Shown: in pieces, positions 46,071-55,804 of the stretch | Position numbering within the stretch: position 1 is the first letter of the stretch | Layout of the letters: every line of letters begins with the position of its first letter | From: Thermomicrobiales bacterium | Lineage (GTDB): Bacteria > Chloroflexota > Chloroflexia > Thermomicrobiales > UBA6265 | Assembly: GCA_041390825.1 (NCBI GenBank) | Contig: JAWKPF010000023.1 | Coordinates: 1 to 64,000, forward strand | Direction of reading: 5' to 3' | Length of the DNA: 64,000 nt | Notes under the pieces: generated by a model | Seen by the model: the letters and a program-made list of their open reading frames with translations, nothing else | What the model was told of the DNA's origin: nothing | The model's database searches: none | Translations under genes and position numbers: made by a program

Positions 46071-46775
46071 ATGACCGTGGACGATCGACCATATCTCGAC
46101 GGAACGAGGGCGGCAGAATCGATGGTGGCCGCGCCCGAGGTCGACGTGCGCGTCGCGGCATTCACGATTGCAGACGACGAGCTCAATGTGCTGCTCGACC
46201 GGTCGAATGGCATCCAGCAGCTTCCGCGCTCGGCGCCCAGCCGGCTCGAATCGATCGACCTCCAGGCTCGCGAGTCGCTTCGGTCGCATCTCGGCGTCGC
46301 CGGGCAATACATGGAGCAGCTGTACACGCTCACAGTGGTCGAGGCTGGAGTCTGGCGAATCGTTGTGAGCTATGTGGCGCTGATCAGCAGCCCCGACGGA
46401 TTGAGTTCTCCAGTTGCTGGACGGTGGGAACGAACTGCCGATCTCGACCAGTTGAGCGCTGGCGACGCGCTTGTCTTCGAGTACGCCCTCTTTCGCATTC
46501 GCTCGAAGCTCGACTACACGACAATCGGCTTCCACCTTCTCCCAGAGGAGTTCACGCTCAGTGAGCTGCAGTCGGCCTACGAAACCGTGCTCGGACGCAA
46601 ACTGGATAAACGGAATTTTCGCCGCAGGATGTCGGCGCTCGGCATCCTCACCGTTACCGGCTCGACCCGGCGAGACGGGTCGCATCGGCCTGCTCGTCTC
46701 TACCGCTACCGTCCCGACCGGGACTCCACCGACTACTTGACTCCACCATGGGCGACTGCCCAGGAAGGAAGCTGA
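46071..46775 (+). CDS. NrtR-like regulator with degenerate Nudix domain
   Basis: The 234-aa protein combines an N-terminal Nudix-like fold ('VDVRVAAFTIADDELNVLLD') whose Nudix box is not conserved, with a C-terminal winged helix ('FHLLPEEFTLSELQSAYETV', 'LDKRNFRRRMSALGILTVTG'). This is the layout of NrtR, an ADP-ribose-sensing repressor of NAD genes. It ends 6 bp before NAD kinase, which supports the role. ATG 46071 has GAGGT upstream; GTG 46062 is also possible. Confidence 0.8.
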   Translation: MTVDDRPYLDGTRAAESMVAAPEVDVRVAAFTIADDELNVLLDRSNGIQQLPRSAPSRLESIDLQARESLRSHLGVAGQYMEQLYTLTVVEAGVWRIVVSYVALISSPDGLSSPVAGRWERTADLDQLSAGDALVFEYALFRIRSKLDYTTIGFHLLPEEFTLSELQSAYETVLGRKLDKRNFRRRMSALGILTVTGSTRRDGSHRPARLYRYRPDRDSTDYLTPPWATAQEGS

Positions 46776-46781
46776 CCCGCA

Positions 46782-47672
46782 ATGACCAAATCGACAAGTC
46801 CCCGCCCGAAATCACTTGGGCTGGTGGCGGCGCTCAGCAAGCCTGAAGCCCATCAGCTAGCCGCGGACATTCGGGAACGACTCAAGTCGCTTGGGATAGC
46901 CGTCGTTCCGGAAGAGGAGCTTTCCCCCAACGCTGCCAAACAGGTCGACGCCATTCTGGTGCTCGGCGGAGACGGACTGATGATGCGCGCGGCCAAGGCG
47001 TATCCGAACACGCCGCTTCTCGGCATCAACTTTGGGAAAGTCGGCTTCCTGGCGAAAGTGGAACGAAGTGAATGGGAATCGGCTCTGGATGCGCTTGTCT
47101 CGGGCAGCTATACGGTCGAAGAAAGCTCGACGCTGAACGCAACGATCCAGGGTGCGCACGGAGTCGAAGACCAGGGCTGGGCTATCAACGATGTTGTCAT
47201 TCGCAGCGGTGTGCGCATGATCGACATCGAGCTCTATGTCGACGGCTATTACGTCAATACGTTCCCGGGAGACGGCATCATTGTTGCGACTTCACGTGGG
47301 AGTACCGCCTATTGCATGGCGGCCGGCGGCCCGATTCTGACCGCGGGGGTCAAGGGCTTTGCGATCGTACCGATCTCATGCCACTCGCCCATCAGGACAC
47401 CGATGGTGGTGGCGGAATCGGCCAAGATCGATCTGCTCTTCAAGTCGCGCTACGACGCGAGCATCATTCTGGATGGACGGGTCACCGGAGAACTGGCGCC
47501 AGATGACGTCGTACGGGTTCGCTGTGGCGAAAATCTCTGTCGCCTGATATCGGTCGGGGAAGCCGACTTCTACGAAGCCTTCCGCACCAAGTTCAATTTC
47601 CGCATCCGCCCCGAACTTGAACCCGCCCGGGTGCCCGAGTCGATCGGTGGCGCCCGCGGCGCCACGTGGTGA
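46782..47672 (+). CDS. nadK: NAD kinase
   Basis: The 296-aa protein has 'ILVLGGDGLMMRAAKA' (GGDG 62-65) and 'PLLGINFGKVGFLAKVE', and later 'GDGIIVATSRGSTAY' and 'ISCHSPIRTPMVV'. It phosphorylates NAD to NADP. It is probably cotranscribed with the NrtR-like gene. The C-terminal 20 residues are extra. Confidence 0.96.
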   Translation: MTKSTSPRPKSLGLVAALSKPEAHQLAADIRERLKSLGIAVVPEEELSPNAAKQVDAILVLGGDGLMMRAAKAYPNTPLLGINFGKVGFLAKVERSEWESALDALVSGSYTVEESSTLNATIQGAHGVEDQGWAINDVVIRSGVRMIDIELYVDGYYVNTFPGDGIIVATSRGSTAYCMAAGGPILTAGVKGFAIVPISCHSPIRTPMVVAESAKIDLLFKSRYDASIILDGRVTGELAPDDVVRVRCGENLCRLISVGEADFYEAFRTKFNFRIRPELEPARVPESIGGARGATW

Positions 47673-47745
47673 CGCTCAGCGGACAGGAATGCTGGCCCAC
47701 ATGGATCAAACGACTGACTGGGAATTGTTGCTGCTGAGGTCGACG

Positions 47746-48684
47746 CTAGCGACTGGAAGATGATTTCGCCGACTCGATCTTGTCGGCTTCCTCTTCCACA
47801 ACCTCTTCCACGACCTCAGCCGATCCGCTGACCGTCTGGAAGTCGTGCGCGCCGTTCGAACTGCCGTTTCCACTCGCCACGAACTGCGAGATCACCGCGG
47901 CATCTTCGACCACCGCTTCATCCAGCGTGACCTTGAGCTCTTCGGATGAAGTTGCGGCCGCATCAGAGGTCGCTGTCGCGCCATTCGTGGCCTTCTGTTT
48001 TCGCGCCCTGGTTCGCTTTCGATCGAACAGCCGGATCGGTTCTCCCTCTTGCGACTGGGCATCGGCCGGCGGTGTCTCGGTTTCGGTTACGACGGCAGCC
48101 AGCTCCGCCTGGTATCCCAATTCGAGCTCTGGCTCGGGCGCTGGCGGCGGGATCTCACGAATGGTTGGCGCGGCCACCTGGCGGAAGGTGCGGGACCCTC
48201 GTTCCAGGTAACGCTCATCGGGCGGCTCCACTCGCTCACGAATCGAAATCGCCAGTTCGCTCTGGTCCGATCCGCAGTAGGGGCAAACGGGCCATCCAAT
48301 CTTGATGAGTTGATTGCAGGATGTGCATGGCTGCTTGAGACTCGCCTGACAATGCGGACAGAGAATGTAGTCGTCGGAAACATGCCGTTGGCACGACGGG
48401 CAAAGAGCAGTTTCCTCGATGTCCTGCAGCAGGTACTCCTCTTCCAGCGACCGCTGGAACGCTTCGTCGAGTGTAGTTCGCGGTCGCATGAGGAGATAGA
48501 GCAGCGCTCCCGGCACGAAGAACAGGAGCGAAAGCAGCGTAGCGAAGATCTGCGTAACCACGCTCTGGCTGCGCGATCCAATATCTCGGTAGGTCCAAAC
48601 CACGAGGGCGAACCACAGGACGACCAGGTATCCCCCTGCAAGGGCCAGGAAAACCTGTACCGACCTGGCTACAATCTCTTCCAA
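47746..48684 (-). CDS. Membrane protein with double zinc ribbon
   Basis: The 312-aa protein has two membrane helices (about 10-30 and 45-68) and then two CxxC-CxxC zinc ribbons (CPSC...CPHC and CTSC...CPYC, about 95-140). A long low-complexity tail rich in Glu, Pro and Ser follows. The fold is common in Chloroflexota and Actinobacteria but function is unknown. It is followed on the same strand by nothing before nadK, and preceded by the PII-like gene. Confidence 0.75.
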   Translation of the reverse strand: MEEIVARSVQVFLALAGGYLVVLWFALVVWTYRDIGSRSQSVVTQIFATLLSLLFFVPGALLYLLMRPRTTLDEAFQRSLEEEYLLQDIEETALCPSCQRHVSDDYILCPHCQASLKQPCTSCNQLIKIGWPVCPYCGSDQSELAISIRERVEPPDERYLERGSRTFRQVAAPTIREIPPPAPEPELELGYQAELAAVVTETETPPADAQSQEGEPIRLFDRKRTRARKQKATNGATATSDAAATSSEELKVTLDEAVVEDAAVISQFVASGNGSSNGAHDFQTVSGSAEVVEEVVEEEADKIESAKSSSSR

Positions 48685-48727
48685 ACTGGAACTCCGAAGG
48701 GGTTTGCCCCGTTGTCGAACTGGCCGC

Positions 48728-49060
48728 TCATCGAATTCGTTCGTATCGGCTCAGATTGAGGATATACACGGTTGCGCCGCCATCGAGTGACGGTACGGGG
48801 CTGCTGACATGATACTCGCCGGGATCGACAAGCGGTAGCATGGGGTTTGTCATACGGACTACCGCAAGCCCCTGATCCTCGATGAATCGCAGCAAATCGG
48901 GAATATACCCCTCCTGCACGGGCACGAACGCCGAGGTGCGTCGTTGCTCTCCCCGAAAGGACTCCTCACTCACGACATCCACTGCGAAACCACGTTGCAA
49001 GAGTCCTTGCACCACCGCATCCGCCCGCGAGCCTTTGATTTGAACCACTGCCAGCTTCAT
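48728..49060 (-). CDS. PII-like c-di-AMP receptor (DarA/PstA family)
   Basis: The 110-aa protein matches DarA/PstA (DUF970): 'MKLAVVQIKGSRADAVVQGL' at the start and 'LDGGATVYILNLSRYERI' at the end, like 'VGGATVFVLPVDEFHQF' in that family. The loop that binds c-di-AMP ('GGFLKSGNTT' in known members) reads 'EESFRGEQRRTSA' here, so the binding details may differ. tmk-darA adjacency is conserved in Firmicutes and supports the call. cdaA lies at 14820. Confidence 0.82.
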   Translation of the reverse strand: MKLAVVQIKGSRADAVVQGLLQRGFAVDVVSEESFRGEQRRTSAFVPVQEGYIPDLLRFIEDQGLAVVRMTNPMLPLVDPGEYHVSSPVPSLDGGATVYILNLSRYERIR

Positions 49061-49096
49061 GAGTCAATCCAGTGACGCTGCAACGCACCGGTCACT

Positions 49097-49738
49097 CTAG
49101 ATATCGCTCAGAAGGGGAAACCGGTTCCGTACCGCGTCCAGAATGAGCGACGTGATTTCCGGCGCGGGGAGCGATCCGTCGACCACAAACCAGCGTTCCG
49201 CATGGACCGTAGCAAGCTGCCGGAAGGTCTCCGCAACCCGTGAATGGTACAAGAGACCGGCTTCGTCTATCCGATTGACATGCGCCGCGTCGGCCAGGCG
49301 CCGTTCCAATCCTGTTTCGGGTGGAACGTCGATCAGGATGCGCAGGTCCGGATAGGTATCTTGCACGGCGAACGCCTGGATCGTTTCGAGATCGACCAGC
49401 GAGAGGCCGTTGCCGCCCCCTTGATACGCCAATGTCGAGTCGATGAACCGGTCGGTGATCACAACATCACCACGCTCGATCGCTGGCGCGATGACCTGGG
49501 CAACGTGCTGCGCTCTGGCAGCGCTATGCAGCAGCGCTTCCGTGCGTGGCTCGAACTCACCCAGCTCTCGGTCGAACAGGAGCGCCCGGATGGCTTCGCC
49601 GATTGGTGTGCCTCCGGGTTCTCTCGTCAGCACGACCGTGCGCCCCGCCCCGCGGATTCGTTCGGCAAGCGCCCGCGACTGGGTCGACTTGCCCGAACCA
49701 TCGATGCCCTCGAATGCGATGAACTCCCCGCGGCGCAC
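49097..49738 (-). CDS. tmk: Thymidylate kinase
   Basis: The 213-aa kinase has the P-loop 'FEGIDGSGKSTQSRAL' (residues 9-24), 'REPGGTPIGEAIRALL' and 'ITDRFIDSTLAYQGGG'. It phosphorylates dTMP to dTDP. It lies directly after the Ycf45/R3H ATPase gene and 36 bp before the PII-like gene. Confidence 0.97.
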   Translation of the reverse strand: MRRGEFIAFEGIDGSGKSTQSRALAERIRGAGRTVVLTREPGGTPIGEAIRALLFDRELGEFEPRTEALLHSAARAQHVAQVIAPAIERGDVVITDRFIDSTLAYQGGGNGLSLVDLETIQAFAVQDTYPDLRILIDVPPETGLERRLADAAHVNRIDEAGLLYHSRVAETFRQLATVHAERWFVVDGSLPAPEITSLILDAVRNRFPLLSDI

Positions 49739-51565
49739 CTAGAATGGGCTTTCGCGGTAGAGCTCGACGCGCCGGTTCGGTTCTTTCCCCTTGCTCCGCG
49801 ATCCAACGTTGTAGCGATCGGCCAACTGGTGCTGCAATCGCCGCACGTACTTGGTCTGGGGAGAGAGCACGATCGAGTGCATCCCACCGATCACTGCGCC
49901 GATCGCGTCTTCGGTTTCTTCCAGCGCAGCAGCCACACCGGCGCCCGTCGCCTTGCGGCTCGACGAACTCGACGTACGTTGTTGGGGTTCCGACGACGAT
50001 GAAGCCGACTGCGGCGTGAGCGGCACCACGACCTCTTGCGATTCGACGGGAATCGGCGCAAGCGCGCTCAACGCATGCTCGATCTGCGCCAATGTGTTCG
50101 AGCGCAACACATACACCGGCGTGCCGCGATTCTCAGCCTCGCGGATCGGTTGCGGCTTGGTGCGGAAATAGCTCTTCAGCGTCAGCACGATATCTGCCTC
50201 GCGCGGATCACGCACGATCATGGCCGGCACGCGCAAATGCTCGATCGCATCGGCAAGTCGATTCCGGCTGACACCGAACGGGTAGATGCGAACCGGCTTG
50301 TTCGGCGTGCCGCGGCCCTTGAAAGAGAACGCTCCAATCGATGGGGGCGCGGCGGGATACACCTGCTGAGGGGTCTCGACATCGTCGATACGCTCGTAGA
50401 CCGCATCTGAGAGCTGCAGTGTCGGTCGTGCGGTTCTACCGAGCCCCTGGGCGCTCTCTCCGCGCGTGAGGGCGGTCGACGGCCGGACTGGAGGTTGGGC
50501 GGGACTGCGTCGCAATTCTTCTGGCGACTCGATATCCAGCGTTCCATCCGGCGCGCGTCGGCGGACTTCCGGGCGAACCGGCGCGCCCCGCAGAATCGCA
50601 TCAACGGTTTGCGCGACATCCCGGTGGACTGCGACTTCGTCGCGCCCCAGAAGTTCCACCATGATCGTGAACGAAGGTGGCGCCTTGCGTTCCAGAATCG
50701 ATTTCTGCGTTCCCCGGCGGCGTGCTTCTTCATCGGACAGCGTTACTGACTGGATTCCACCGATCAGGTCTGAAAGCGTCGGGTTCATCATCAGGTTTTC
50801 GAGCGTATTCCCGTGCGCCGTGCCAATCAGTTGCACACCCCGCTCGGCAATCGTGCGAGCCGCCCCCGCCTCCAGCTCCGTACCGATCTCGTCGATCACG
50901 ATCACTTCCGGCATGTGATTCTCGACTGCCTCGATCATGACCCCATGTTGCGCGGTCGGCGTCGCCACCTGCATGCGACGTGCTCTACCAATCGCCGGAT
51001 GAGGAATGTCGCCATCGCCGGCAATCTCGTTGCTGGTATCGACCACGATCACACGTCGATGGAGATCGTCCGCCAGCACCCGGGCAACCTCGCGCAGCAT
51101 CGTTGTCTTGCCCACGCCGGGACGGCCGAGCAGGAGCAAGCTCTCGCCCGATTCGACCAGGTCGCGAATGATGGCAATGGTTCCGTAAACAGCGCGCCCG
51201 ATTCGGCAGGTCAGTCCCACGACCTCGCCGCTCCGGTTGCGGATCGCGGATATCCGGTGCAAGGTCCGCTCGATCCCGGCGCGGTTGTCATCCCCAAACT
51301 GACCGATGCGTGCCGCGACGTACTCGATCTCTTCGCGGGTAACATCTTCGTCACCGATATCGAACTCAGCGTCCTGGAAACGCGCCTCCGCCTTTCGACC
51401 GAGATCCATGACGATCTCGACCAGGCTCCCGCGCGAGCCGTCCACGGTGAGTTCACGGATACCATCACGAATTCTGGGAGGCAGCACCAGAAGGAGGTCA
51501 TCCAGGTTGTCCGTGACCTCGTGCTCGGTGACTTCGTACTCCTCGAAATCCACTGCTGGTTCCAT
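49739..51565 (-). CDS. Ycf45-like AAA ATPase with R3H domain
   Basis: The 608-aa protein has an N-terminal helical region, an ATPase domain (P-loop GRPGVGKTT about 147-155; 'EVIVIDEIGTELEAGAARTI') of the SpoIIIAA/Ycf45 type, and a C-terminal region ending in an R3H motif (RRLQH, 'KYVRRLQHQLADRYNVGSR'). It is probably an RNA- or ssDNA-binding ATPase. ATG 51565 has GAGGA upstream; an alternative start at 51610 exists. It ends next to tmk, so the operon reads ATPase-tmk-darA. Confidence 0.85.
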   Translation of the reverse strand: MEPAVDFEEYEVTEHEVTDNLDDLLLVLPPRIRDGIRELTVDGSRGSLVEIVMDLGRKAEARFQDAEFDIGDEDVTREEIEYVAARIGQFGDDNRAGIERTLHRISAIRNRSGEVVGLTCRIGRAVYGTIAIIRDLVESGESLLLLGRPGVGKTTMLREVARVLADDLHRRVIVVDTSNEIAGDGDIPHPAIGRARRMQVATPTAQHGVMIEAVENHMPEVIVIDEIGTELEAGAARTIAERGVQLIGTAHGNTLENLMMNPTLSDLIGGIQSVTLSDEEARRRGTQKSILERKAPPSFTIMVELLGRDEVAVHRDVAQTVDAILRGAPVRPEVRRRAPDGTLDIESPEELRRSPAQPPVRPSTALTRGESAQGLGRTARPTLQLSDAVYERIDDVETPQQVYPAAPPSIGAFSFKGRGTPNKPVRIYPFGVSRNRLADAIEHLRVPAMIVRDPREADIVLTLKSYFRTKPQPIREAENRGTPVYVLRSNTLAQIEHALSALAPIPVESQEVVVPLTPQSASSSSEPQQRTSSSSSRKATGAGVAAALEETEDAIGAVIGGMHSIVLSPQTKYVRRLQHQLADRYNVGSRSKGKEPNRRVELYRESPF

Positions 51566-51638
51566 CTGTGTCCTCAATCGATGCTCCTTTGCTGTGACCG
51601 CAGTGATCACAACATTCGGCGACGCCGCGTCGGGCGGC

Positions 51639-52829
51639 TCAATCGGACGGACTGCCCTTGGGCGTTGCCGTCAGAATCGAAGGAGCCTGACTCGGCACTC
51701 GATCTCCGAGTTCGATGTGCTGCGGCGCCGCCTCCGCCGTCACCGCGCGAACTTGAACGGCCGTATAACGCACGAGTAGCTCCTGGGTCAGACCCGGGGC
51801 AAACCCGAGCCGGACCAATGCTGGTTCTATCTCCTGTTGATACCCGCGAACGGCGACGTAGACGCGGTTGATTCGCTTTTCGAGCCGCAATTTGCGCAAC
51901 ACGGCGTCCAGCAGTCCCGCTCCCCGCTTGACCGAGTTCGGCGGAAATGTGACATCGACAGCATGCGCGCCACCTGCACTGCACACACGAACGTATGCGC
52001 CGACTCCGGACGAATCCTCGACCAACCAGCCAGCGGTATGTTGCGCCCCGGGTCGCCGCGAGTTTTCGATGTCCCAGGCGTGCGAGGTCAGCGCTTCGGC
52101 ATAGAGAACATCACGCGGCACGGAAGCGTTGTAGAGCTGATGGATCGCCCAGGTATCCGAATGCTCTTGTTCCCGCATGGAGACCTCGGCGCCCAGCGTG
52201 CGGGGAGAATCGGCCACATAGATCGTCTCGCTGGCATAGGCCGTGAATCCCGCTCCCCTGAGCGCGACGTGCGCCGTCGTCCCCGCGGTGGCCTGGGCAT
52301 AGAGTCGCTTGACGCCGTGCATTCCGGCCTGGCGCACCCCCGCCAGGAGCACTTCTTCCCAGACAGGACTCGGATCGTAGACGCCAGTCGAGGCTCCCAA
52401 CGCCTGCAACAACCAGCGACGATCCGGCATGGCCGGCTTGAAATCGGCAAACGCGATGACGTCTCGATTCGATTCCGCAACCATTACCACTGGGCGGTCC
52501 GATGATCCCGGCAGACGACCGGCCACAACTGAGCTGGCCGCGCTGTATCCGCTCAAGCTGAGCTGCGGCTGCAACAATGGATAGGTCCGCTCGATACGCC
52601 CGATGCCGGGCAAGTCGGTCATCCTGGCCTGGCGGACGGCCAGCGGAAAGTGACGACTCTCGGGGGCGGCTCCCGGACTCCTGGGGGATGGAGTCGTGGA
52701 AGTGCTTTGCGGAGTGGAAGCAGACTCGCCATCCCGGGCTCGTCCGAGCGCCTGCAGATGGGTGGCGGAAGTTCGATACGACGAAGATTGCATTGATCTG
52801 ATTCTACGCCTGGAAAGAGGGGCAAACAA
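51639..52829 (-). CDS. GNAT-like acetyltransferase, substrate unknown
   Basis: The 396-aa protein begins with a low-complexity Ser/Pro/Thr segment (about 1-60). Two GNAT-like units follow ('FPLAVRQARMTDLPGIGRIE', 'YVAVRGYQQEIEPALVRLGF'). The acetyl-CoA loop is not clearly conserved, so the enzyme may be inactive or divergent. It lies just upstream of the Ycf45-like gene, same strand. The first 60 codons may not be translated; ATG at about residue 13 or 70 are options. Confidence 0.6.
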   Translation of the reverse strand: MFAPLSRRRIRSMQSSSYRTSATHLQALGRARDGESASTPQSTSTTPSPRSPGAAPESRHFPLAVRQARMTDLPGIGRIERTYPLLQPQLSLSGYSAASSVVAGRLPGSSDRPVVMVAESNRDVIAFADFKPAMPDRRWLLQALGASTGVYDPSPVWEEVLLAGVRQAGMHGVKRLYAQATAGTTAHVALRGAGFTAYASETIYVADSPRTLGAEVSMREQEHSDTWAIHQLYNASVPRDVLYAEALTSHAWDIENSRRPGAQHTAGWLVEDSSGVGAYVRVCSAGGAHAVDVTFPPNSVKRGAGLLDAVLRKLRLEKRINRVYVAVRGYQQEIEPALVRLGFAPGLTQELLVRYTAVQVRAVTAEAAPQHIELGDRVPSQAPSILTATPKGSPSD

Positions 52830-52882
52830 ATACGAAATGATGAAAAAATGTACGCAAAGAAGGATGATCTGCGCGTAAAGCG

Positions 52883-53491
52883 CTACAGGGTCCGCCGACC
52901 GGCCAACGCGCGCGCCAGCGTGACATCGTCCGCGTACTCCAGATCGCCTCCGGCCGGCAGCCCGGTGGCGGGACGGGTCACCCGCACCCCGAGCGGCACC
53001 AACATGCTATGCAGGATGGAAGCGGTTGCCTCTCCCGGCATGTCCAGGTTGGTTGCCAGGATCACCTCATCCGGTTTTTCCGTCTTCACCCGCTCGATCA
53101 GTTCGGCGATCCGTAGCTTGCCAGGACCAATCCCGTCGATCGGCGAAATGGCCCCGTGCAGGACGTGATACTTTCCCCGAAACTGTCCGGTTCGGTCCAG
53201 CGCCAGCACATCCAGCGGCTCCTCCACCACACAAATGATGGGATCGCGCGTCGGGTCGGTGCAGATAGCGCACGGCTCTGTTTCGGTGATGTTGAAACAC
53301 CGCGAACAGAAGAAGACCCGCTCCTTCACCGTCAGGATCGCGTCCGCCAGTGCGACCGCTTCTTCTCGCGGCCCCCGCAGAATCGAAAACGCCAACCGCG
53401 ATGCCGTCTTCGGGCCAATTCCTGGCAGCCGGCCAAGTTCTTCGATCAGATCGGAAACGGGTTTGACGGATATCCCGGAGGATGACGACAA
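52883..53491 (-). CDS. recR: Recombination protein RecR
   Basis: The 202-aa protein has the helix-hairpin-helix 'LIEELGRLPGIGPKTASRLA', a zinc finger (CSRC...CAIC) and a Toprim domain ('IICVVEEPLDVLALDRTGQF'). With RecO it loads RecA on gapped DNA. The TTG at 53491 has AAAGG 8 bases upstream and gives the normal length; the frame is open to 53542. Confidence 0.94.
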   Translation of the reverse strand: MSSSSGISVKPVSDLIEELGRLPGIGPKTASRLAFSILRGPREEAVALADAILTVKERVFFCSRCFNITETEPCAICTDPTRDPIICVVEEPLDVLALDRTGQFRGKYHVLHGAISPIDGIGPGKLRIAELIERVKTEKPDEVILATNLDMPGEATASILHSMLVPLGVRVTRPATGLPAGGDLEYADDVTLARALAGRRTL

Positions 53492-53560
53492 GAGCGGACC
53501 TTTCAGCAGGATTCGAACTGTCCCAGGCCAGCGCGCAACCAACCCGAACAGGTGTACGAA

Positions 53561-55804
53561 TTATACGTCCATGTCAAGGACTGGACGACCTTTGATCCCG
53601 TCTGCCGGCCCGATCACCCCGTCATCCTCCATCTGCTCGATCAAGCGCGCCGCCCGGTTGTAGCCGATGCGTAAGCGACGCTGCAGCATGGACGCGGACG
53701 CCACCCCCTGTTCGCGCACCACCGCCAGTGCCTTCTCCATCAATGGATCGTCCTCGTAGCCGCCTTCGCTGGTGACCACCCCGGATGAGCTCGGCAGATT
53801 GAGCCACTCCTCGGCGTACTGGGGAATTGGCGTCACCGCGTGCCAGTGGCCCACGATGTAGTGCACGTCGTTGTCTTCCACGAACGCGCCCTGGATACGC
53901 ACCGGCTTGGCGGCGTCCGGCGGCAGATAGAGCATGTCACCGCGTCCCAGCAGCCGCTCCGCTCCCGGCATGTCCAGAATGACGCGACTGTCGGTCTGCG
54001 ACGAGACGGCAAACGCGATTCGGGCCGGAACGTTCGCCTTGATGATGCCGGTGATCACATCGACCGACGGCCGCTGCGTCGCCAGGATCAGATGTATCCC
54101 CGCCGCGCGGCCCATCTGCGTCAGCCGCTGGATCAATCCCTCCACGTCCATCGGCGAGGTCAGCATCAGGTCGGCCAGTTCGTCCAGAATCACGACCAGA
54201 TACGGCACGCGCTCCGCGTTCGGCTCATCCGCCATCTTCATGCGGTAGCCATCGAGATTGCGCACGCCTGCCTTCGAGAAGACGTCGTAGCGGCGCTGCA
54301 TCTCGTTGACGACCAACCGCAACGCGCCAACCACCTTGTCCATCTCGGTGACGACCGGACACTGCAGATGCGGCACGCCGTTGTATCCGGTCAGTTCGAC
54401 CATCTTCGGGTCGAACATCAGCAGCTTGACCTCATCGGGCGACTTCGTTAGCAGGAACGTGGAAATGATCTCGTTCAGGCAGACACTCTTGCCCGAACCA
54501 GTCGCCCCGGCGATCAGGAGATGAGGCATCTTGGTCAGATCGCCGACCACGTACCGCCCGTTCACATCGCGCCCGAGCGGCACCGGCAGCTTCGCCTTCG
54601 ACTTGGCGAACTGGCTCGATTCGATCGTTTCCCGCAGGCCGACCGTGGTGACTTGCGCATTTGGAATCTCGATCCCTACCCGCGCCATTCCCGGCACTGG
54701 CGCCTCGATGCGGATGCTCGGCGCGGCCAAAGCCAATGCCAGGTCGTTCTGCAACTCGGTGATGCGGCGCACTTTCACGCCAGTTCCCGGCTCCAGCGTG
54801 TATTGCGTCACAGCCGGTCCGGGATTGATCTCGCGCACATGGGCGTCGACTTTGAAGCTCGCCAGCGTCTCCTCGATGAGAGTCGCCTTGTCCCCCAGTT
54901 CGGTTGTGTTGACTTCGTGACCTTCGTAGTACTTGAGCTGGCTCAGATCGGGAAGCGGCAGATTGGAGTGATTGACGATCGGAGCTTTCGCTTTCTTGAT
55001 CTCGGTCTTGTCCGCCTTTTCGGTCGCCTTGGGCAGATTGATCACTGGCGGCATTGGCGGCGGCAGCACAGCCTGCTCCAGTGGTTTGCTGTCGAACGGT
55101 TTGCTCTCGACTGGCGGCTTGGCCGGGCGTGCCACCGGGATAAAGGCAGCCGTTTGTGTAACACGGTTCGACGTGTCGACAGGCTCGGATGCCGGCCGGA
55201 TCCGCCGCCAGATCCCGTGCAGGTCACGATAGAACTGCCGTGGATCAGTCCGCGTCAGGAGAAACACACCGATCCCACCCGCGAGCAGCAGGACTGCTGC
55301 GCAGGCAGGCTCTGGCAGGTAGTGATTCAGCAGAAGCGCCAGGTTGTCCCCAATGATTCCGCCCCCGCTGCGCTTGGTCTCACCGGCAAACGCCAGCAAT
55401 GCGAGCAGCGATCCACCCAGGAGCGCTCCCCCGGCGAGTTGTCCACCGGTGGGCAACGGATGCCGTTCGTCGAGCACCGCCTTGATGCCGGCCATGATGA
55501 GGAAGAGCGGAATCAGAAATGTGCCGTCGCCCGCCAGACCACGGAGCGCTTCGTAGGTCCAGCCGGTCAGCCGGCCGTCGCGCCCATGGCTCATGAGAAT
55601 CCAGGCGAAGATCAACCCGAGCGCGATTGGCGCCGCGCCCATGATTTGACGGCGCGTATCGTCTGAAAGGAACTGACCGCCGAACCGCGCGTCCCATCGC
55701 GCGCGCGCTTTGTCGCGCATGCTTGGTTCGGTGTGGGCCGGTGGCCGTCTGCGGGCCGTCGCGGCAGCGCGGGTCTGGGTTCGAGCGCGTGAAGTGGAAG
55801 CCAT
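53561..55804 (-). CDS. ftsK: DNA translocase FtsK/SpoIIIE
   Basis: The 747-aa protein has four or five N-terminal membrane helices (about 50-190), a Pro-rich linker and the RecA-like motor (Walker A 'AGATGSGKSVCLNE' about 430; Walker B 'VVILDELADLML' about 538). A winged-helix gamma domain ('EDDPLMEKALAVVREQGVAS') reads polar DNA motifs. It pumps the chromosome at division. The ATG at 55804 excludes a 43-codon upstream extension. Confidence 0.95.
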   Translation of the reverse strand: MASTSRARTQTRAAATARRRPPAHTEPSMRDKARARWDARFGGQFLSDDTRRQIMGAAPIALGLIFAWILMSHGRDGRLTGWTYEALRGLAGDGTFLIPLFLIMAGIKAVLDERHPLPTGGQLAGGALLGGSLLALLAFAGETKRSGGGIIGDNLALLLNHYLPEPACAAVLLLAGGIGVFLLTRTDPRQFYRDLHGIWRRIRPASEPVDTSNRVTQTAAFIPVARPAKPPVESKPFDSKPLEQAVLPPPMPPVINLPKATEKADKTEIKKAKAPIVNHSNLPLPDLSQLKYYEGHEVNTTELGDKATLIEETLASFKVDAHVREINPGPAVTQYTLEPGTGVKVRRITELQNDLALALAAPSIRIEAPVPGMARVGIEIPNAQVTTVGLRETIESSQFAKSKAKLPVPLGRDVNGRYVVGDLTKMPHLLIAGATGSGKSVCLNEIISTFLLTKSPDEVKLLMFDPKMVELTGYNGVPHLQCPVVTEMDKVVGALRLVVNEMQRRYDVFSKAGVRNLDGYRMKMADEPNAERVPYLVVILDELADLMLTSPMDVEGLIQRLTQMGRAAGIHLILATQRPSVDVITGIIKANVPARIAFAVSSQTDSRVILDMPGAERLLGRGDMLYLPPDAAKPVRIQGAFVEDNDVHYIVGHWHAVTPIPQYAEEWLNLPSSSGVVTSEGGYEDDPLMEKALAVVREQGVASASMLQRRLRIGYNRAARLIEQMEDDGVIGPADGIKGRPVLDMDV

